Shown here: in pieces, positions 7,784 to 16,175 of the stretch
Layout of the letters: each line of letters starts with the position of its first letter
How positions within the stretch are numbered: the stretch's first letter is position 1
Assembly (NCBI RefSeq): GCF_900099975.1
Contig: NZ_FNEI01000002.1
Location: 62,001 to 126,000 of the forward strand
Source: Arthrobacter cupressi
GTDB taxonomy: Bacteria > Actinomycetota > Actinomycetes > Actinomycetales > Micrococcaceae
DNA: 64,000 nucleotides
Direction of reading: 5' to 3'
Program-made: the position numbers and the translations under genes
The notes under the pieces: model-generated
Database searches by the model: none
Seen by the model: only the letters and a program-made list of their open reading frames with translations
What the model was told of the DNA's origin: nothing

Positions 7784-9382
7784 ATGACCACCCAACTCAC
7801 CGAAGACCGTTACGCCGCCATGGTGAAGGGCCACCGCTGGGAGGTTCCGGAGCTCTACAACATGGCCTCCGACGTCGCCGACCGGCACCCGCGGGACAAG
7901 CGCGCCATCATCCTGGACTCCGCCGTCGAAGGCTGCCGCGAAGTCCTCTGGGGCGAGATCCAGGACCGCTCCCGGCAGATCGCCGCCACCCTGCACGCCG
8001 TGGGCGTCAGGAAAGGCGACCGCGTGGCGGTGCTCCTACCGCAGCGCGCGGACACGCCCGCCGCGTACCTGGGCGTGCTGCGCACCGGCGCCATCCTGGT
8101 GACGATGTCGCTGCTCTGGGCCGCCGAGCCCATCCGCTTCCGGCTGGAGGACAGCGGCGCCACCGTGATCATCGCCGAAGGCGCCGCGCGGCACCTTTTC
8201 GAGGGTTACCAGTGCCGCTTCATCGACATCGACAGCCCCGAGATCGCCGCAGCGTCCGCGGAATTCCAGGACGCGGAAACCAGGGCAGACGATCCCGCGC
8301 TGATCTTCTACACCTCCGGCACCACCGGCCGCGCCAAGGGAATCGTCCACGCCCACCGCACGCTCCTGGGCCACAACGAGTTCGAGTACTGCCACAGGAT
8401 CGGCGACGGCGACGTCTTCTACGGCGCGGGGGACTGGGCCTGGTCCATGGCCAAGCTCATGGGCCCGCTGCGGCTCGGCGCCACGCACCTGGTCTTCCGG
8501 CCCGCCGGCGGCTTCGACCCCGCAGCCATGCTGGCCAGCATGAGCCGCCACGGCGTGGACAGCGCCCTGGTCAATCCCACCTTCCTGCGGAAGATGCGCG
8601 AGGACGTGCCCGACGCCGGAACCCGCTTCCCGCTGTCCCTGCGGACGGTCTGTTCCTCCAACGAGCCGCTCACCGCTGAGCTCATTGATTGGTTCCGTGC
8701 GCAGTTCGGCGTGACCCTGCAGGACTACTACGGCTCCACCGAGTCCTACCCCTTGCTCGGCAACTTCCCGGACGTCCCGGTGAAGCCCGGATCCATGGGC
8801 CGCCCGCTGCCCGGCTGGGAGGTGAAGCTGCTGGACGACAACGAACAGGAAGTCCCGCGCGGCGAGGCCGGCGAAGTCTGCCTCCGCGCCCGCTCCAACC
8901 CGCAGTTCCCGCTGGGCTACTGGAACATGCCGGAGGCCTCGGATGCCGCGTTCGGCGGCGACTGGTACCACACCAAGGACCAGGCCTACGAGGACGAAGA
9001 CGGCTACTTCTGGTTCCTCGGCCGCACGGACGATGTCATCAAAACCTCCGGATACCGCGTGGGCCCCTACGAGATGGAAGCCGTGATCCGCGAACTCGAC
9101 GCCGTCCGCGACGTCTCCGTGACCGGCGTTCCGGACGAGCTGCGCGGCCAGTCCGTCAAGGCCTGGATCGAACTTGCGTCGGGGCACTCTTCCGGGCCTG
9201 AACTGGACCGGCAGATCGTGGACCACGTCAAGGAACACTTCTCCCGCTTCGCCTACCCCCGATTCATCGAATACCTTCCCGAGCTGCCAAAATCAGCAAC
9301 CGGAAAGGTCCAGCGCGCTCAACTCCGTGCACTCCCGCACCCCGTCCCTTCTTCTCCCCAACGCGAAGGACAAAACTCATGA
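7784..9382 (+). CDS. Acyl-CoA synthetase / CoA ligase (AMP-forming)
   Basis: Activates a carboxylic acid to its CoA thioester through an acyl-adenylate; 532 aa. The P-loop YTSGTTGRAKG (about residues 174-184), the YYGSTES motif, the hinge region WYHTKDQAYEDEDGYFWFLG and GRTDDVIKTSGYRVGPYE are all present. The C-terminal catalytic lysine lies in PKSATGKVQR. The sequence resembles medium-chain or aryl acyl-CoA ligases more than acetyl-CoA synthetase, but the acid is not clear. The gene starts 12 bp after the crotonase and its TGA overlaps the ATG of the transporter, so the three are co-translated. Confidence 0.9.
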   Translation: MTTQLTEDRYAAMVKGHRWEVPELYNMASDVADRHPRDKRAIILDSAVEGCREVLWGEIQDRSRQIAATLHAVGVRKGDRVAVLLPQRADTPAAYLGVLRTGAILVTMSLLWAAEPIRFRLEDSGATVIIAEGAARHLFEGYQCRFIDIDSPEIAAASAEFQDAETRADDPALIFYTSGTTGRAKGIVHAHRTLLGHNEFEYCHRIGDGDVFYGAGDWAWSMAKLMGPLRLGATHLVFRPAGGFDPAAMLASMSRHGVDSALVNPTFLRKMREDVPDAGTRFPLSLRTVCSSNEPLTAELIDWFRAQFGVTLQDYYGSTESYPLLGNFPDVPVKPGSMGRPLPGWEVKLLDDNEQEVPRGEAGEVCLRARSNPQFPLGYWNMPEASDAAFGGDWYHTKDQAYEDEDGYFWFLGRTDDVIKTSGYRVGPYEMEAVIRELDAVRDVSVTGVPDELRGQSVKAWIELASGHSSGPELDRQIVDHVKEHFSRFAYPRFIEYLPELPKSATGKVQRAQLRALPHPVPSSPQREGQNS

Positions 9383-10701
9383 ACACGCTCACCAGCAACC
9401 CCGTGGAAACGGACGCCTCACCGCGCCGCAGCCTCAAGCGCGTCGCCGCCGCGGCCGCCGTCGGGAACTTTGTGGAATGGTTCGATTCGGCCGCCTATGC
9501 GGTGATGTCCGTGACGATCGCCAAACTCTTCTTCCCGAGCTACTCGACGACGGCGGCCCTGCTGGCCGTGTGGGCGATCTTCGCCGGCGGGTTCATCGCC
9601 AGGCCGCTCGGGGCGGCGTTCTTCGGCCGGTACGGCGACCGGATCGGCCGGAACAAGATGCTGGGACTGTGCGTGTTGATCATGAGCGCGGCGACGTTCT
9701 GCATCGGCATCCTGCCGCCGTTCGCGGTGATCGGCGTCTGGGCTCCGATCCTTTTGTTCATCTTCCGCGCCGTGCAGGGCTTCACCACGGGCGGCGAATA
9801 CACCGGCTCCTCGGCGTTCATCGTCGAATACGCGCCGGCCGGGAAGCGGGCCACCTATGCGAGCGTCATTCCCGCCACCGTGGGCCTGGCCTCCGTGGCC
9901 GGTGCGCTGCTCGGAGCCGCGATCACGGCCACCCTCAGCGCCGAAGACCTGCAGTCCTGGGGCTGGCGCATCCCGTTCCTGCTGGCCGCGCCGCTGGGGC
10001 TGATCGGCCTGTACATCCGCTCCAAGGTGGACGACACCCCGGTGTTCCGCGGCCTGGAGAAGAAGGGCGAGGTGGCGAAGCGGCCGCTTGGCGACGCCGT
10101 CCGGATGTGTGCCCGGCAGATTTTCACGCTCTTCGGGTACAGCATCACCAACGCCGTGGCGTACTACCTGATGAGCAGCTACATGATCGCCTACATGACT
10201 TCGAGCCTGGGCTACACCAGCACCGATTCGATGATCACCAGCATGGTCACCATGCTCGTCTACACCGTCACCTGCCCGCTGGCCGCCCGCGCCAGTGACC
10301 GCTTCGGCCGCAAGACCATGCTCCTGTTCGCCTGCCTGGGCTTCGTGGTGATGACCATCCCGGCGTTCGCGATCATGCCGCTCGGCCTGGGCTGGGCAAT
10401 CGTGGGCACCAGCATCCTGGGCGCCCTGGTGGCGGTGATCGGCACCTCCAACGTTCCCGCTTTGGTGGAGATGTTCCCGTCCTCGGTCCGGGCTTCCGGT
10501 TCGGCGATCGGCTACACCCTGGCCTACGTGCTCTTCGGCGGAACGGCGCCGTTCGTGGCGACGGGCCTCGTGGCCGGCTTCGGTACTCCGCTGGCTCCCG
10601 CGTTCTACCTGATGGGCGTCGCGGTGGTGTCCGCCGTCGTCGTGATCCTGTTCTTCCGCGAGACGAAGAACCTGTCCCTATCACGGACGACGGTGCTGTA
10701 G
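9379..10701 (+). CDS. MFS transporter, metabolite:H+ symporter (MHS) family
   Basis: Twelve-helix inner-membrane transporter, 440 aa. The N-terminus VGNFVEWFDSAAYAV and the loop GRYGDRIGRNKML are hallmarks of the MHS branch (ProP, KgtP, shikimate and benzoate porters), which imports carboxylates with protons. It overlaps the ligase gene by 4 bp (ATGA). It presumably imports the acid that the ligase activates. Transcription ends at the hairpin at 10722-10765. Confidence 0.9.
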   Translation: MNTLTSNPVETDASPRRSLKRVAAAAAVGNFVEWFDSAAYAVMSVTIAKLFFPSYSTTAALLAVWAIFAGGFIARPLGAAFFGRYGDRIGRNKMLGLCVLIMSAATFCIGILPPFAVIGVWAPILLFIFRAVQGFTTGGEYTGSSAFIVEYAPAGKRATYASVIPATVGLASVAGALLGAAITATLSAEDLQSWGWRIPFLLAAPLGLIGLYIRSKVDDTPVFRGLEKKGEVAKRPLGDAVRMCARQIFTLFGYSITNAVAYYLMSSYMIAYMTSSLGYTSTDSMITSMVTMLVYTVTCPLAARASDRFGRKTMLLFACLGFVVMTIPAFAIMPLGLGWAIVGTSILGALVAVIGTSNVPALVEMFPSSVRASGSAIGYTLAYVLFGGTAPFVATGLVAGFGTPLAPAFYLMGVAVVSAVVVILFFRETKNLSLSRTTVL

Positions 10702-10721
10702 TTCGTTCTTGCCGCTACGCA

Positions 10722-10765
10722 AAAGGGACTGGCGCTACGGGAATTCCCGTAGCGCCAGTCCCTTT
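10722..10765. terminator. Bidirectional terminator between MHS transporter and GntR gene
   Basis: Perfect inverted repeat with 22-nt arms (10722-10743 and 10744-10765) meeting at GGGAATTCCC. AAA on one side and TTT on the other serve both directions. It lies in the 74-bp gap between convergent genes. Confidence 0.85.
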
Positions 10766-10775
10766 GTGCGTCGAT

Positions 10776-11453
10776 CTACGCCTCGGCCTGCGCCGCCAAC
10801 CCTGCGCGAATGCGGTCGCTTGCGTCTGTCAGTGACGCGTCGCTGATTGAGGCCGCGGCGACGGCGTCGTTCTTGCGGGCCGCGGCGAGCAGTTCTTCCT
10901 GGTAACGCCAGAGGGAATCGTCCCGGTCCTCAAGCCGGGCCTTCGCGCCGACAATCTTGTATGCCCGGCACTGCTGCCACAGGTCGCGGATCATCTTCAC
11001 GAGTACGGGATTTCCGGCGGCGCCGTAGAGGATCGAGAGCATTTCCTCGTCGTGGTCGAGGACAGCGACGACGCGCTCCTCGGTAATGGCGGTCCGCATG
11101 AGCTCGTACTGGGCCTGCATCCTGTCGCAGTCCTTGGCTGAGATGTGCTGGCTGCCCAGGCGTGCGGCCTCGGTTTCCAGCAGGCGGCGGACGTCGTAGA
11201 CGTGGGCCAGTTCCTTGAGGGAGAGGTTCTTTACCACGGCGCCCTTGTGGGGTTCGCGCTCGGCCAGGCCCGCTTCTTCCAGGCGTCGGATCGCTTCGCG
11301 GACCGGCATCACACTGGTGCCTACCTGCGCGGCAAGATCCCGGATCCGGAGGCGGGAGCCGGCGGGAAGATCTCCATTCAGGATCGCCTCATGGATCATG
11401 GCATACACCTGATCGGTCAGCAGTGTCGGCTCTACTCGCTTGGATATGACCAC
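10776..11453 (-). CDS. GntR-family regulator, FadR/FCD subfamily
   Basis: Repressor-type regulator of 225 aa. The winged helix (DQVYAMIHEAILNGDLPAGS, VGTSVMPVREAIRRLEEAGL) is followed by an all-helical FCD ligand domain with the metal-type residues YDVRRLLETEAA and LDHDEEM. FCD regulators usually sense short carboxylates. It is convergent with the acyl-CoA ligase operon, so it could act on that operon or on a target elsewhere; no operator is obvious in its own upstream region. Confidence 0.88.
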   Translation of the reverse strand: MVISKRVEPTLLTDQVYAMIHEAILNGDLPAGSRLRIRDLAAQVGTSVMPVREAIRRLEEAGLAEREPHKGAVVKNLSLKELAHVYDVRRLLETEAARLGSQHISAKDCDRMQAQYELMRTAITEERVVAVLDHDEEMLSILYGAAGNPVLVKMIRDLWQQCRAYKIVGAKARLEDRDDSLWRYQEELLAAARKNDAVAAASISDASLTDASDRIRAGLAAQAEA

Positions 11454-11659
11454 AGATCAAATATTACAGACAGGACTGGGCGGAGCTAGCCAACCCCGCC
11501 CCGATCTCACGCCGGGGTCATCCTCCTCTGGTTCCGGGTCCCATGACAAAAGCAAACCGGATGGTTTGTTTACGTTTGTCCATGAATTGGCATAACCTCG
11601 TGATGCCGTGCAGGGGCGCATTGCCTGTGCAGGGATGAAGTCAGATTTTGGGGGATGGC

Positions 11660-11926
11660 TTGGAATTGGCTAGGAAACTGAGATGGGCAAATGCCGCATT
11701 TGCGCTCATTGCGATGTTGGCACTCGGAGCGGTCTGCGGTGCCCAGGCTGGTGATGCTCCGGGCGTGCCGTTTGCCGGCCCGCCAATTGCGGCGAACGCC
11801 CAGCCTGTTTTCGAAAGCGGGTGTGGAAGTTTCGCCTCATTGCTGCTGATGCGCCTTGCCCAGCCGGAGGCTGACCAATACCTTGTTCCAGCGGTCCGGT
11901 GTTGGTTCCTTCAGCTACGCCTCTAG
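11660..11926 (+). pseudogene. Decayed tandem copy of the secreted-protein gene
   Basis: This stretch aligns with the intact gene at 12115-12579. It has a matching upstream region (TTGGCATAA, then a G-rich ribosome site), a signal peptide (ARKLRWANAAFALIAMLALG) and the ESGCGSFAS motif that matches GGCGSFAS around C59 of the intact protein. The ATG start is replaced by TTG. After the cysteine motif the frame is lost: the DNA still matches the segment encoding YGVGSIS, but in another frame, and a TAG follows at 11924-11926. The second cysteine and the C-terminal half are absent. A cut-off secreted peptide might still be made, but a dead duplicate is more likely. Confidence 0.7.
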
Positions 11927-12114
11927 ATGCCATTTTGCTTGGAGTTAGTTCCGCCTCTCAACAGGGGGCCTTTAGCTCGAAACGAGCACGCATTTCAAGT
12001 CAAGATGAAACCGGTCGGATGGTTTTGGTTTCTCCATGGATTGGCATAATCTCGAGTTGCCCGCAGGGGCACCTGCTCCGTCCAACGGGCGAAAATCAGA
12101 TATTGGGGGACTAC

Positions 12115-12579
12115 ATGAAAATGGTTAGGAATCTGAAAAAGGCGAGTGCCGCAATTGCACTCACTGCGCTTTTGGCAGTCGGTGTGGCTTCCGGCGCACA
12201 GGCCACCAGCGGTTCGGGGACGGCATATTTTGACAACGGCCAGCCCATAACTGCGAATATGTGGATCCAATCCGTTGCCAAAGGCGGGTGTGGAAGCTTC
12301 GCTTCGTCGGCGGTAATGAACGTTTCGCCGAACTGGATCCGGAACACTACTTCGTTTTACCAGTACGGTGTTGGCTCCATCAGCATCAAGGGCGTTAACG
12401 TTTCGGGCTCCGGAACGAGTAACCCCGCGACAATCCAGTGGACAAACAGCAACGGCGCCAGGGGGTCGTACCTGAGCGGGACTGTTTGCATGGGATGGGG
12501 ATCGTTCTACCTGGGTGCGGACGTAGCGGCAACTGCCTACTACTACGGCAACCTGCGAACTGCTTCCGCGCACGTCTAA
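12115..12579 (+). CDS. Small secreted protein with one cysteine pair, family unknown
   Basis: A 154-aa precursor. Residues 1-30 are a Sec signal peptide (MKMVRNLKK, hydrophobic core, ending ASGAQA), leaving about 124 residues. The mature part is rich in Gly, Ser, Thr and aromatic residues and has only two cysteines, C59 (GGCGSF) and C125 (SGTVCMGW), suggesting one disulfide and a beta-rich fold. The ATG at 12115 is preceded by GGGGGA. The gene heads a cassette with a lipoprotein and an ABC exporter. That layout resembles bacteriocin or secreted-toxin loci with dedicated MacB-like pumps, such as lactococcin 972 loci, but I see no sequence match to that peptide. Function unknown. Confidence 0.75.
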   Translation: MKMVRNLKKASAAIALTALLAVGVASGAQATSGSGTAYFDNGQPITANMWIQSVAKGGCGSFASSAVMNVSPNWIRNTTSFYQYGVGSISIKGVNVSGSGTSNPATIQWTNSNGARGSYLSGTVCMGWGSFYLGADVAATAYYYGNLRTASAHV

Positions 12580-12601
12580 CGAAGAGATCGGCACTGTAGC
12601 A

Positions 12602-14254
12602 GTGAAAACAAGTATGCGTGTTGGTCGTCGCAATTCGAACCGTGCACGGAGCCTCACACGTCTGTCGTTGCTGACCCTGACCGTGCTTGGCTTGGCTGCC
12701 TGCAGTGCCGGTCCTTTCGCGGAAGGCAACGATGTCTCCGCCATTAAGGAAGACCTGGTGAAGCTCCAAGGTGCAAACGGGCTCGTCAGGATGCCCGAAT
12801 CCGCGGGTCAGGAACGTGGAGACCTCTACACGACGGCACTCTATTCGGACGATCTGGGCCCGTCATTGCTAACAGCGGGCGATGCAAGGAAAGTTGTGGA
12901 TGATGACCTGGGCAAGCAGGACACGGCGGATCTATTGACCCTCTGGTCTGCGCTCAAAGTCCTCAAAGCAACGGGCGGAGAGTTGCCTGGGATCTTGGAA
13001 AAGAAGTTGGCAGACGCGGCCATCCCTCCCACGCAACAAGACGTGGGGGCAGAGATTGCCGCCCTCTGGTTTTGGATTGACCTCGGTAGGATGCGTGATT
13101 GGTCGGGTGGTCACCGGTCGGCGCCTGAGCGGGAAGTGGTCTCCCGGCTTAAGTCTGTCGACATAGCGTCCATCAAAGAGAAGCCCTACCTGTTATGGCG
13201 GCTCTTCGATTCATTTGCGGCACTCAAGGTTCAAGGACCTGAAGAATTGGAAGCGGCGCTGAAATCCGTGGATATTAAGAAGCTGCCATCCGACTATGAA
13301 TCCACCCTTGATTTCCAGGCTGCACTTGAAACAAGAATCAAATTCGACCGCGACCTGCTCGTTCCCAATGACGCGAAAGGCCACATCGTTCGAATACTCG
13401 AATCGGGCCAAGTCGATGATGATGCTCTGATCGACTCGATGCTGCGATCCATGGAATTGCTCGACGCCCGTGCCGAACGTCAGCGGATTGTCAAAGAAAA
13501 TGTCGTCTCAAGATTGGATGAAGGGAACGGACTGATTCGCTCGTCTGCCTTGGACAACGGATCAGTCCATGGAACGTACCTCGCTGCAAGACTCCTCGAC
13601 ACTGAATTCCCGGAAGTCGCAGGAGAACAAACCAGGATCCAGCTCGTGCGCGCAATTGAAGATCCCAGGGCAGATGTGATTACCCAACTCAAGGCCCTTG
13701 TCGCCCTGAAGCGCTCGGGATCTGACTCCTGGCGCAACTACTCCGCGGTCGTTCAACGGGGGAGGGTCGGAGTTGCCGGAAAGGTGACCCAAGCCAATTT
13801 GGGTGAATACCTCGAGCTGATCGATGTTTTGGCGCAGCTAGATCCCGACGTGAAGCTTGCCCGGCTCGAACCATTCGGCGCTGACCCCGCGGCAGAAGAA
13901 CCACTTTCCAAGGCACTGTTGGCCCTCACGAATTCGATGTACTTCTCTAACAGTGCGGAAGTGAGATCAATGTTTCCCGCTGTGCAGGCCAAGCTCCCAG
14001 AGCTGATCCGGGGACCCGGATCGAATGGCCTCAACTACTTCCGCGCACTCACGGCGATGACCAGCGCCAGTTTATCCGGCCTGGGCTCTGATGACTTCGA
14101 CGCCGCAGCGGAAGAGCTTCGGAAGCTTAAGGGGTGCAAGGAATTTCCGTCGCTATACCGCCTGGAGCCGGACCCAGATTCACAGTGCAGCCTATCGCTC
14201 TCGGCGGCCATGATCGCCGTTCCCGGTGCCTACAACCTCGGAGACAACAAATGA
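12602..14254 (+). CDS. Large lipoprotein with duplicated helical domain, function unknown
   Basis: Exported lipoprotein of 550 aa with start GTG 12602; an ATG at 12614 is an equal alternative. The lipobox is LAAC, with lipidated C34. The remainder is mostly predicted alpha-helix. Two related segments begin at N59 (NGLVRMPESAGQERGDLYTT) and N309 (NGLIRSSALDNGSVHGTYLA), 250 residues apart, with a third weaker match at N475 (NGLNYF). This pattern suggests two lobes of alpha/alpha repeats of the terpenoid-cyclase/prenyltransferase toroid kind, here probably a binding surface. It starts 22 bp after the secreted-protein gene, and its TGA overlaps the ATPase start. A self-protection or export-docking role is an inference. 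Confidence 0.7.
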   Translation: MKTSMRVGRRNSNRARSLTRLSLLTLTVLGLAACSAGPFAEGNDVSAIKEDLVKLQGANGLVRMPESAGQERGDLYTTALYSDDLGPSLLTAGDARKVVDDDLGKQDTADLLTLWSALKVLKATGGELPGILEKKLADAAIPPTQQDVGAEIAALWFWIDLGRMRDWSGGHRSAPEREVVSRLKSVDIASIKEKPYLLWRLFDSFAALKVQGPEELEAALKSVDIKKLPSDYESTLDFQAALETRIKFDRDLLVPNDAKGHIVRILESGQVDDDALIDSMLRSMELLDARAERQRIVKENVVSRLDEGNGLIRSSALDNGSVHGTYLAARLLDTEFPEVAGEQTRIQLVRAIEDPRADVITQLKALVALKRSGSDSWRNYSAVVQRGRVGVAGKVTQANLGEYLELIDVLAQLDPDVKLARLEPFGADPAAEEPLSKALLALTNSMYFSNSAEVRSMFPAVQAKLPELIRGPGSNGLNYFRALTAMTSASLSGLGSDDFDAAAEELRKLKGCKEFPSLYRLEPDPDSQCSLSLSAAMIAVPGAYNLGDNK

Positions 14255-14913
14255 CTTCGGTCCTACGTTTGGAAAACATTCACAAGTCGTTTGCTGACGA
14301 GGGCGGGCGGCGGCACCAAGTATTGGCCGGCGTCGACCTTCATGTCATGCAAGGGGAGATCGTCTGGCTCCGGGGCGAGTCCGGTTCAGGCAAGTCCACC
14401 ATCCTGAACATTTCAGGCCTGCTCTCCACGCCCGATGCTGGCAGGGTATGGATCAACGGACACGACCGCACCAAGGCATCCCCCCGTGCGGCCGCGACGG
14501 TGCGCTCCAAGGAAATCGGGATGGTCTTCCAGAGCAGCAACCTGCTGCCGGAACTTACCGCACTGGAAAACATCGTCCTTGCCAGCAGTCGGCAGTTGTC
14601 CAGAGAGGCCGTCATGCAACGGCTGGAACGCTTCGGCCTCGCGGCGGTGGCCGACCGGAAAGCCAAAAGGCTTTCGGGCGGACAGCAGCAGAGGGTCGCT
14701 TTCTGCCGAGCCCTCATCAATCAGCCTTCAGTCCTTCTTGCCGACGAGCCGAGCTCCGGCCTCGACGCAAGCAACACCGAGGCCATCCTCGAAGCGATGC
14801 GAAGCGGCGCCGAGAGCGGATGCGGAGTCCTGGTCGCCTCTCACGACGAGGTCTTCAAACACATTGCCCACCGTCAGCTTCCCATGAGCGAGGTACTCGT
14901 TGAACAGGTATAA
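14251..14913 (+). CDS. ABC transporter ATPase, MacB/LolD-like
   Basis: Cytosolic ATPase of 220 aa. Walker A is GESGSGKST (42-50), the Q-loop is VFQSSNLLP (92-100), the signature is LSGGQ (141-145), Walker B ends in D165-E166, and the switch histidine is H198. Length and signature match the LolD/MacB/FtsE group that pairs with FtsX-type permeases rather than with import permeases. The start at 14251 overlaps the lipoprotein stop (ATGA). It couples to the permease immediately downstream, probably for mechanotransmission or export of a cell-surface peptide. Confidence 0.9.
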   Translation: MTSVLRLENIHKSFADEGGRRHQVLAGVDLHVMQGEIVWLRGESGSGKSTILNISGLLSTPDAGRVWINGHDRTKASPRAAATVRSKEIGMVFQSSNLLPELTALENIVLASSRQLSREAVMQRLERFGLAAVADRKAKRLSGGQQQRVAFCRALINQPSVLLADEPSSGLDASNTEAILEAMRSGAESGCGVLVASHDEVFKHIAHRQLPMSEVLVEQV

Positions 14914-16114
14914 GGTATTCACCGGACGAGCGGTGCAGCTTTCACTCTCGAAACTGCGGCCGCTTGCGGTCCTGATGGCCCTTGGCATCGGTGCGTTCGT
15001 TTTTGCGGACAGCGTGGTGGGGGCGGGCATCAGTTCCTATTCCAACAACATCACCACCAACTCGGCCCTGAACTACGTTGAGGTGACGTCGGTGGGCCCG
15101 GATTCTGCCCGCGACATCACTGACAACTCGCTGGCCGAATTCGATCGGATCGAGCACGTCGCCGGTACGTCCGGCTGGGCGCAGATTGACCTGGCCATTG
15201 AGGAGCCCGAGAACTGGCCAACCCCGAACAATCCCGGCGCCTTCACGGGGACGCCGTTCATCAGTGGAATCACCCCGAAGCTGGTGGAGGGAAACCTTCC
15301 CGCAGGCGGACCGGGTGGGAAAGACATTCTCCTTCCTGACATGGGCCAAGGGCAGAGCTATGCGAAGTTCCTCGGCAAGGAAATCGCGTTCGTCTACACG
15401 AAGGAGATTGCTCCGGGCCACGGGGAACCTGCCGCGATCACCCTCCGGGTGGCGGGAATCTATGACAACTCTTCGCCGGGCACGGACGGCGCACAGGCGG
15501 CCTATGTCTCCGGTACCCTGCTCAAGTCCACGCTCTCCAACGCCAGGGATAGCGCCAAGGCAATCACCTTTCCCCGGGCCTATGTCCGCGTCGACTCTGC
15601 CGAGCAGGTGGTGAACGTACAGAACAAAATCCGCGAACTCGGCTATTCAGTCAATAGCGTTGCCGGGCAGATACGTTCGCTATCGGGCCTGTTTGCGCTC
15701 CTTCAGTTGGCCAGTTGGGTGATCGGCGGCGTCCTGGTGATTTTCTGCCTTGGGGTGGGCGTTTCGGTTGGGGGCAGTTGGATCAAGCAGCGTGCACGCG
15801 AGGTGGGCCTGCTCAAGGCAATCGGCTGGTCCGGCGGCTCGATCGCGGGTGTCTACATGGTTGAGCTGGCCGCCGTGGGGCTCATCATCGGCGTCGTCGG
15901 TGCGGCGCTCGGGACGGTGTCTTCGCTGCTTGGCACGGCCGTCTTCAATGGCCTCCAGCTTGAACTCCTGCCGGTTGCGGCCTGGGCGACGCCCAATTGG
16001 CTGCTTGTGGCCGGAGCGCTCCTCTGCGTGCCGCTGTTTCTCTGCGTCGGCGCGGTGGGGCACGTGGCGAGGCTCGCCCGCCTGGACGCGGATTCATCGC
16101 TAAGGGATCTCTGA
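14900..16114 (+). CDS. ABC transporter permease with FtsX domain
   Basis: Inner-membrane partner of the preceding ATPase, 404 aa. There is one N-terminal membrane helix (about 22-44), a large extracytoplasmic domain (about 45-255), then three C-terminal helices of an FtsX domain (LASWVIGGVLVIFCLGVGVS, VELAAVGLIIGVVGAALGTV, LLVAGALLCVPLFLCVGAV). This four-helix plan is the MacB topology. The TTG start at 14900 overlaps the ATPase by 14 bp and has GAGCGAGG upstream; an in-frame GTG lies 11 codons later. No outer-membrane partner is expected in a monoderm. The substrate is probably the secreted protein or its target compound. Confidence 0.88.
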   Translation: MNRYKVFTGRAVQLSLSKLRPLAVLMALGIGAFVFADSVVGAGISSYSNNITTNSALNYVEVTSVGPDSARDITDNSLAEFDRIEHVAGTSGWAQIDLAIEEPENWPTPNNPGAFTGTPFISGITPKLVEGNLPAGGPGGKDILLPDMGQGQSYAKFLGKEIAFVYTKEIAPGHGEPAAITLRVAGIYDNSSPGTDGAQAAYVSGTLLKSTLSNARDSAKAITFPRAYVRVDSAEQVVNVQNKIRELGYSVNSVAGQIRSLSGLFALLQLASWVIGGVLVIFCLGVGVSVGGSWIKQRAREVGLLKAIGWSGGSIAGVYMVELAAVGLIIGVVGAALGTVSSLLGTAVFNGLQLELLPVAAWATPNWLLVAGALLCVPLFLCVGAVGHVARLARLDADSSLRDL

Positions 16115-16160
16115 ACGGGATTCCCGTAGAGCCTGCCCCTAGACGCCCTCCTGAATTGGA

Positions 16161-16175
16161 GTTAGTCTAACTAAC
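16161..16175. promoter_or_regulatory. Palindromic operator of the TetR gene
   Basis: GTTAGTCTAACTAAC is a perfect inverted repeat (GTTAGT, CTA spacer, ACTAAC) directly abutting the first possible ATG of the TetR gene. The position suggests autorepression of the TetR/glycosyltransferase pair. Confidence 0.6.

Noticed and set aside
11540-16114. Assignment of the secreted protein to the lactococcin 972 family
   Set aside because: The ABC-pump context is similar, but the mature sequence lacks the motifs I associate with that family and is about twice as long.
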